Positions 6,269-10,263 of a DNA stretch of 10,263 nt are shown here, in pieces. The stretch is from positions 1-10,263 of the forward strand of contig JAGTSD010000049.1 in assembly GCA_018262135.1 (NCBI GenBank), written 5' to 3'. The position numbers and the translations under genes were made by a program. Below the pieces are notes generated by a model. It was not told where the DNA came from. It did not search any database and was given only the letters and a program-made list of their open reading frames with translations. This DNA comes from Pseudomonadota bacterium (GTDB taxonomy: Bacteria > Pseudomonadota > Gammaproteobacteria > Competibacterales > Competibacteraceae). The stretch's first letter is position 1, and each line of letters opens with the position of its first letter.

Positions 6269-7328
6269 CCGGCTCCACCAGCGCCCAGACCACATGCTCC
6301 CGCACCAGTTCCGCCGAATGGGCGAGCCGGGCCCGCAGGGCTGCAGTGACCGCCGGTGCGGGGGGCGCGTTGCCCAGCGCCACGGCGATGTTGCGCAGCC
6401 AGCGCTCGTAGCCGATGCGGTGGATGGCGCTGCCCTCGGTGCGGCGCAGAAACTCCCCTTCCTCCCAGCCGAACAGGTCCACCAGCGACGGCGCGTCCAG
6501 CCCATGCCGCGCCCGGAAATCCGGCTCGACCGCCGGCCGGGCGAAGCGGTTCCAGGGACAGACCAGTTGGCAGTCGTCGCAGCCGTAAATCCGGTTGCCG
6601 ATGGCGCGGCGGAATTCCAGCGGAATCGGCCCTGGCCATTCGATGGTGTGGTAGGAAATGCAGCGGCGGGCATCCACCTGATACGGCGCGACGATGGCCC
6701 GGGTCGGGCAAACATCCAGGCAGGCGGTGCAGCGCCCGCAATGCCCGGTCGCGGGTGAATCCACCGGCAGCGGCAGATCCACGTAGATCTCGCCCAGGAA
6801 AAACCAGGACCCGGCCCGCCGGTCGAGCAGATTGCTGTGCTTGCCGATCCAGCCCAGCCCGGCCTGCTCGGCAAGGGCCTTTTCCAGCACCGGCGCGCTG
6901 TCCGTGAACACCCGGTAGCCAAACGGCCCGATGGCGGCGGCGATGCGCCCGGCCAGCCGTTGCAGGCGCCGGCGCAGGACCTTGTGGTAATCCCGGCCCA
7001 GGGCGTAGCGCGACACATAGCCGAGTTCCGGGCATTGCAACACGCCCCACGGGTCAGCGGCGGCCGGCGGCAGATAGTCCATCCGCGCCGAAATCACCCG
7101 CACCGTGCCGGGCACCAGCTCCGCCGGTCGGCTGCGCCTGACCCCGTGCCGGGCCATGTAGTCCATCGCGCCGTGAAAGCCCGCCGCCAGCCAGTCGAGC
7201 AGCCGCGTCTCGTGTTCCTGCAAGTCAATATCGGCGATCCCGACCTGCTGGAAGCCCAGTTCCCGCCCCCAGATCTTGAGGGCGGCGGCCAGTTCGGCGA
7301 GCGCGGGAGCGGCAAGGGAAACGGTCAT
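6183..7328 (-). CDS. queG: Epoxyqueuosine reductase QueG
   Basis: QueG performs the last step of queuosine synthesis, reducing epoxyqueuosine to queuosine in tRNA with cobalamin and two 4Fe-4S clusters. The 381-residue protein shows the expected parts: VGIADID near the N-terminus, RYALGRDYHKVLRRRL at 107-122, the catalytic Asp D143 in FTDSAPVLEK, GLGWIGKHSNLL at 157-168, the cluster motif C197-x2-C200-x2-C203-x3-C207, and the second set C223, C250, C253 and C257 (YGCDDCQLVCPWN). The ATG at 7328 gives the usual N-terminus; the much longer open frame upstream is antisense to nnr. The family normally ends near VREHVVWAL (residue 350). Here about 30 Pro/Ala/Gly-rich residues follow because the frame runs into the antisense of the hydrolase gene. 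It is divergent from nnr across 69 bp. Confidence 0.93.
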   Translation of the reverse strand: MTVSLAAPALAELAAALKIWGRELGFQQVGIADIDLQEHETRLLDWLAAGFHGAMDYMARHGVRRSRPAELVPGTVRVISARMDYLPPAAADPWGVLQCPELGYVSRYALGRDYHKVLRRRLQRLAGRIAAAIGPFGYRVFTDSAPVLEKALAEQAGLGWIGKHSNLLDRRAGSWFFLGEIYVDLPLPVDSPATGHCGRCTACLDVCPTRAIVAPYQVDARRCISYHTIEWPGPIPLEFRRAIGNRIYGCDDCQLVCPWNRFARPAVEPDFRARHGLDAPSLVDLFGWEEGEFLRRTEGSAIHRIGYERWLRNIAVALGNAPPAPAVTAALRARLAHSAELVREHVVWALVEPATAPPPSPPGCGSAAADPGPATGCVRRP

Positions 7329-7385
7329 GGCGGTGGCTGGAATTGGCAAATGGACGGGCGTATTGTGTTCCCAATCATCGTGGTC

Positions 7386-7391
7386 GAGGAG
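7386..7391 (+). promoter_or_regulatory. Ribosome binding site of nnr
   Basis: GAGGAG ends 6 bases before ATG 7398. It fixes the start of nnr although the frame is open back to 6837; the upstream part is antisense to queG. Confidence 0.75.
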
Positions 7392-7397
7392 ATTTCC

Positions 7398-8899
7398 ATG
7401 CGCGAACTGCCTGTTGAACTGTACCGCGCCGCCCAGGTGCGGGAACTGGACCGCATCGCCATCGAGGAGCGCGGCATTCCCGGCTATACCCTGATGAACC
7501 GGGCCGGCGCAGCAGCGTTCGACCGGTTGCGCCAACGCTGGCCGGACGCGCGCCGGATCGCGGTGGTCTGCGGCGGGGGCAACAACGCAGGCGACGGCTA
7601 CGTGGTGGCCCGGCTGGCCCGACAGGCGGGACTGGAAGCTCGGGTGCTGACGCTGGCCGGTCCGGACCAGTTGCGCGGTGATGCCCTGACCGCCTGGCGG
7701 GACGCCGAGGCCGCGGAAGTCTTGATGACGCCCTTCTTCGCTGGCGGCCTGGACGGCGCCGACCTGCTGGTGGACGCCATCCTGGGCACCGGGCTGGAGC
7801 GGGACGTGAGCGACATCTGGCGCGAGGCGATCGAGGCCATGAACGCCCATCCCGCCGACTGCTTCGCTCTGGACATCCCCTCCGGCCTGCACGCTGACAC
7901 CGGGGCGATCCTGGGCGCGGCGGTCCATGCGGCTGCCACGATCACCTTCATCGGCCTCAAGCAGGGTCTGTTCACCGGGCAGGGGCCGGCCTGTTGCGGC
8001 GAGGTCCATTTCGCCGACCTGGACGTGCCGCCCGACCTCTACCGGGCGATTCATCCGGCCTGCTGGCGCTACGCGGGCGCGGATTTGCCGGCGCTGCTGC
8101 CCCGCCGGTCGCGCAGCGCCTACAAGGGCCATTTCGGCCACGTGCTGGTGATCGGCGGCGAGTTGGGAATGGCCGGCGCGGCGCGGATGGCCGGCGAAGC
8201 TGCCGCCCGCTGCGGCGCGGGTCTGGTCAGCGTCGCCACCCGCGCCGCGCACGCCGGCCTGCAGGCGGCGGTCCGCCCGGAACTGATGGTCCACGGCATC
8301 GAAACCCCGGATGAGCTGGAGCCGCTGGTCAACCGGGCGACGGTCATCGCCATCGGGCCGGGTCTGGGGCGCGGCGACTGGGGCCGGGCGATGCTGCAAG
8401 CCGCGCTCGCCACGGATAAGCCGCTGGTGCTGGACGCCGACGCCCTGAATCTGCTGGCGGTCGAACCGGGCTTTCGCGACCCCTGGATTCTGACCCCGCA
8501 TCCGGGCGAGGCCGCGCGGCTGTTGAAGATGACCCCGGCCCAGGTCGAGGCCGACCGCTTCGCCGCCGTCGAGGATCTGGCGCTGCGCTTTGGCGGGGTG
8601 GCGGTGCTCAAGGGTGCCGGCTCGCTGATCGCCAGCCAGGCGGATGGACTGGTGGCGCTGTGTGCCGCCGGCAATCCGGGCATGGCCAGCGGCGGCATGG
8701 GCGACGTGCTGACCGGGATCATCGCCGGGCTGGTGGCGCAGGGTCTGCCGCCGTTCGCGGCGGCCAAGGCCGGCGTTTATCTGCATGGCCGGGCTGGCGA
8801 TCTGGCGGCGGGGGCTTGGCGGCGGGGGCTGGCGGCGAACGCGGCCTGCTGGCGACCGATCTGCTGCCCTTCCTACGGCAACTGGTCAATCCGTGCTAA
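7398..8899 (+). CDS. nnr: Bifunctional NAD(P)HX epimerase/dehydratase Nnr, frameshifted near its 3' end
   Basis: Nnr repairs hydrated NADH and NADPH. The N-terminal part epimerises S- and R-NAD(P)HX and the C-terminal part dehydrates S-NAD(P)HX using ADP or ATP. The epimerase domain (about 1-215) shows GGGNNAGDGYVVAR at 59-72 and DIPSGLHADTG at 159-169. The dehydratase domain (about 235 onward) shows KGHFGHVLVIGG at 243-254, DADALN at 346-351, LTPHPGEAARL at 365-375 and GNPGMASGGMGDVLTG at 425-440 with D436. After residue about 470 the literal frame becomes atypical and runs to a stop at 9071, inside tsaE. The expected end (GGERGLLATDLLPFLRQLVNPC, stop 8897-8899) is encoded in another frame. 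An exact 14-bp tandem duplication at 8803-8830 explains the shift: with one copy removed the frame is restored, giving 495 residues. Catalytic motifs precede the shift, so the 557-residue read-through product might keep some activity. It is followed by tsaE. Confidence 0.9.
8803..8830 (+). repeat. Exact 14-bp tandem duplication causing the nnr frameshift
   Basis: TGGCGGCGGGGGCT occurs at 8803-8816 and again at 8817-8830, followed by a partial third copy GGCGGCG (8831-8837). Fourteen is not a multiple of three, so the extra copy shifts the frame. Deleting one copy gives D-L-A-A-G-A-G-G-E-R-G-L-L across the join. Slippage in a GC-rich repeat or an assembly error could both produce it. Confidence 0.9.
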
Positions 8900-8902
8900 G
8901 CC

Positions 8903-9439
8903 ATGTCCGAATTCCCGCTCGATTCCGCTGCCGCCACCGAACGCCTCGGCGCGCGGCTGGCCCGGGTTCTCCAGCCCGGCTGCGTGCTGTATCTGCGCGG
9001 CGAACTGGGCGCCGGCAAGACTACGCTGGCGCGCGGCCTGCTGCATGGCCTGGGCCATCGCGGCACGGTGAAAAGCCCGACCTACACGCTGGTGGAGCCG
9101 TATCAGATCGGCGCGTGGCGGCTGTTTCACTGGGATTTGTACCGGCTCAGCGATCCGGAGGAACTGGAGTTTCTGGGTCTGCGCGATCAACTGGACGGCG
9201 AAGCGGTGCTGTTGATCGAGTGGCCGGAGCGCGGCCAGGGGGAACTGCCAGCGGCGGATGTGGAGATCGGGCTGGACTATGCCGGGGCGGGGCGAAACTG
9301 CCGGCTGGAGGCCCGTTCCGAGACGGGAAGCCGGTTGCTGGCGCGGCTGGGCCGGCCCCGCGCCGCCCGGTCCGGCTGCGAACCGCCCGGTGCGCCTGTT
9401 ACCATGCTTTCGGCTGAAACTTCGCGTCGTTCAGAATGA
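8903..9439 (+). CDS. tsaE: tRNA t6A biosynthesis ATPase TsaE
   Basis: TsaE is the ATPase partner of TsaB and TsaD in making N6-threonylcarbamoyladenosine at position 37 of ANN-decoding tRNAs. The 178-residue protein shows Walker A GELGAGKTT at 33-41, SPTYTLVEPY at 58-67, HWDLYRL at 76-82 and LLIEWPER at 103-110, in the usual order. The family is normally about 150-160 residues. The last 28 or so residues here (after LLARLG) are low-complexity and probably read-through into the flanking DNA, overlapping the convergent downstream gene by 41 bp. The ATG lies 3 bp after the restored nnr stop with a poor Shine-Dalgarno match, suggesting coupling to nnr translation. In many gammaproteobacteria amiB follows; it is absent here. 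Confidence 0.93.
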   Translation: MSEFPLDSAAATERLGARLARVLQPGCVLYLRGELGAGKTTLARGLLHGLGHRGTVKSPTYTLVEPYQIGAWRLFHWDLYRLSDPEELEFLGLRDQLDGEAVLLIEWPERGQGELPAADVEIGLDYAGAGRNCRLEARSETGSRLLARLGRPRAARSGCEPPGAPVTMLSAETSRRSE

Positions 9440-10064
9440 TGACGCTGTCGCCTGACTGGGCCAGCACGAACAGGCCCTGCCGGTAGGCATGGCGGGCCAC
9501 GTCCCTGGGTACGACCATTGCCGCCACCGCTCCCATCGCCCGCACGTCGGCATAGCGCGGCAACATCTGCTTGAATTTGGCCAGCCGTTCCAGGTGTTCG
9601 TTCACGTCGGCGATGGTCAGCTTGCTCTTGACTTCGACCAGGATCGCTTCGGCGTCGTTGACCACCAGCAGGTCAATCTGGATGCCTTCTTCGCCGCGAT
9701 CCACTTCCACGTCAGGATAGATTTCATGGACGGCGATCCCGCGCGCCTGGAACAGCCGCACCACCGCCGGCTTGACCAGCCCTTCGACGAATTCCCCCAG
9801 CCGGTTGCCCAGCTTGCCCAACTGGTCGTTGAGTTGCTTCAACCGCCGGTCGGTATCTTTCATCAACCGGTCGGTTTCCTGAAACTGTTGCGTAGTTTCC
9901 TGAAACTTCCGGTCGGTCTCCTGAAACTTCCGGTCGGTGTCCTGAAACTTCCGGTCGGTGTCCTGAAACTTCCGGTCGGTCTCCTGAAACCGCTGGGCGG
10001 TGTCCTTCTGGGCTTCCGCGACTTCGCGGAACAGGGCCCATACCTCCTCTAATGTTGTAGCCAT
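9399..10064 (-). CDS. Coiled-coil protein with PD-(D/E)XK nuclease-like domain (DUF3782-like)
   Basis: The 221-residue protein has two parts. Residues about 18-80 form a coiled coil of near-perfect heptads of the form RKFQ(E/D)TD. Residues about 85-220 carry a PD-(D/E)XK-like core: D131 in IQIDLLVVND and E144-x-K146 in ILVEVKSKL, with further conserved-looking Lys and Glu in NEHLERLAKFKQML. Such coiled-coil plus restriction-endonuclease-like proteins (DUF3782 group) are common in Chloroflexi, cyanobacteria and environmental proteobacteria; their function is unknown to me. The ATG at 10064 has a perfect AGGAGG 8 bases upstream. No membrane segment or signal peptide is visible. The gene is single, converges on tsaE and overlaps its end. 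Its position after tsaE, where amiB is often found, suggests insertion of accessory DNA. Confidence 0.75.
   Translation of the reverse strand: MATTLEEVWALFREVAEAQKDTAQRFQETDRKFQDTDRKFQDTDRKFQETDRKFQETTQQFQETDRLMKDTDRRLKQLNDQLGKLGNRLGEFVEGLVKPAVVRLFQARGIAVHEIYPDVEVDRGEEGIQIDLLVVNDAEAILVEVKSKLTIADVNEHLERLAKFKQMLPRYADVRAMGAVAAMVVPRDVARHAYRQGLFVLAQSGDSVIILNDAKFQPKAW
9878..10003 (-). repeat. 21-bp tandem repeat array encoding coiled-coil heptads
   Basis: Read on the plus strand, units beginning CCTGAAACTTCCGGTCGGT start at 9899, 9920, 9941 and 9962, spaced exactly 21 bp and differing mainly at one base (G or C before the last T). Diverged units flank them at 9878 and 9983. Each unit encodes one heptad of the form RKFQ(E/D)TD. 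The DNA-level identity points to recent unit duplication and likely copy-number variation in frame. Confidence 0.85.
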
Positions 10065-10114
10065 CGCCTTATCCTCCTATTGGGAATCTGACCGGGATTT
10101 TATCACCAGTAGCA

Positions 10115-10163
10115 GTAGGATGCGGTGAGCTGGCGAACCGCATCGGTCGCGATGGATGCGGTT
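10115..10163 (+). repeat. Truncated copy of the palindromic repeat
   Basis: These 49 bases match the reverse complement of the 375-443 element over its first 49 bases with only two differences. The final 20 bases, holding the closing arm of the outer stem, are missing, and a protein-like reading frame begins at the break. The orientation is inverted relative to the left copy. The inner stem (AACCGCATC with GATGCGGTT) is perfect here. Confidence 0.8.
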
Positions 10164-10263
10164 ACCAGCCGACCTACGCCATCTGGCTGCTGGGTCAGAC
10201 CCTGCGGCCCGGGATTGCCGAAGCGATCCACTGCTTCCGCCTGCGCGACGACCAGGGCCGCAG
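10164..10263 (+). pseudogene. Start-less fragment of an Rpn / PDDEXK_2-like gene (continues past window)
   Basis: In the frame of 10166 the DNA encodes QPTYAIWLLGQTL followed by HCFRLRDDQGR. This resembles the middle of Rpn-family / PD-(D/E)XK transposase-like proteins, where a (P)xYxIWLL strand precedes an HRFxLRD segment. The roughly 100-residue N-terminal part of that family is missing. The frame is open back to a TAG at 10058-10060 but contains no ATG, GTG or TTG, and it crosses the truncated repeat, so a normal start is unavailable. I therefore call it a remnant. Only about 32 residues are visible, so the family call is tentative. Confidence 0.45.

Noticed and set aside
5321..7018. 565-codon minus strand frame across the hydrolase and queG
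   Set aside because: QueG motifs lie in a different frame of the same strand, and the hydrolase is on the plus strand, so this is a shadow.
7329..7397. Sigma70-type promoter for nnr (TATTGT box)
   Set aside because: The -35 match at a proper spacing is only about three of six bases; not better than chance.
7329..8786. Upstream extension of the queG frame
   Set aside because: It is antisense to nnr; known QueG proteins begin near the ATG at 7328.
8900..9071. nnr C-terminal read-through as a true domain
   Set aside because: These residues come from tsaE DNA in the wrong frame and are explained by the 14-bp duplication.
9878..10003. CRISPR array
   Set aside because: Units are contiguous 21-bp repeats without spacers and are coding heptads.

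Overview
The window is GC-rich, densely packed bacterial DNA, most likely from a gammaproteobacterium. The main reason is the conserved queG / nnr / tsaE neighbourhood, which is arranged as in many Gammaproteobacteria. The palindromic repeats built on the core GTAGGATGCGGT look like those I associate with Competibacter-like and related environmental gammaproteobacteria; that taxonomic point is inference from memory.

Layout. (a) 1-448: the 3' end of an unrecognised + strand gene, then a 69-bp palindromic repeat in the convergent gap. (b) 449-2023 (-): an AAA ATPase with a C-terminal PD-(D/E)XK nuclease-like domain. (c) 2116-4573 (-): three tightly overlapping genes read as one operon, namely an isochorismatase-fold cysteine hydrolase (probable nicotinamidase), a PP2C-type protein phosphatase and an NrtR-type Nudix regulator of NAD metabolism. 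(d) 4574-4736: a divergent promoter region with two related inverted repeats, TAGTTGC-N5-GCAACTA and TAGTGGC-N5-GCCACTA, whose centres are 31 bp apart; these are candidate NrtR operators. (e) 4737-6268 (+): a class III-like sirtuin coupled by an ATGA overlap to an ABHD10-like alpha/beta hydrolase. (f) 6183-9439: queG (-), divergent from nnr and tsaE (+). (g) 9399-10064 (-): a coiled-coil protein with a PD-(D/E)XK-like domain, its coiled coil encoded by 21-bp tandem repeats. (h) 10115-10263: a truncated copy of the palindromic repeat abutting a start-less fragment of an Rpn/PDDEXK_2-like gene.

How the genes may work together. The centre (2116-6268) reads as a compact NAD circuit. The sirtuin consumes NAD and releases nicotinamide and O-acyl-ADP-ribose. 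The probable nicotinamidase returns nicotinamide to the salvage pathway. NrtR-family repressors respond to ADP-ribose-type ligands and could control both divergent arms through the shared palindromes. The phosphatase inside this operon is the least expected member. Nnr, a repair enzyme for damaged NAD(P)H, lies just beyond, but within its usual queG/tsaE neighbourhood.

The clearest anomaly is an exact 14-bp tandem duplication (8803-8830) near the 3' end of nnr. It shifts the reading frame; removing one copy restores the expected C-terminus and a stop 3 bp before tsaE. The flanks carry accessory-type genes (PD-(D/E)XK proteins, repeats, a gene remnant), so the conserved core appears to be bordered by more mobile DNA.
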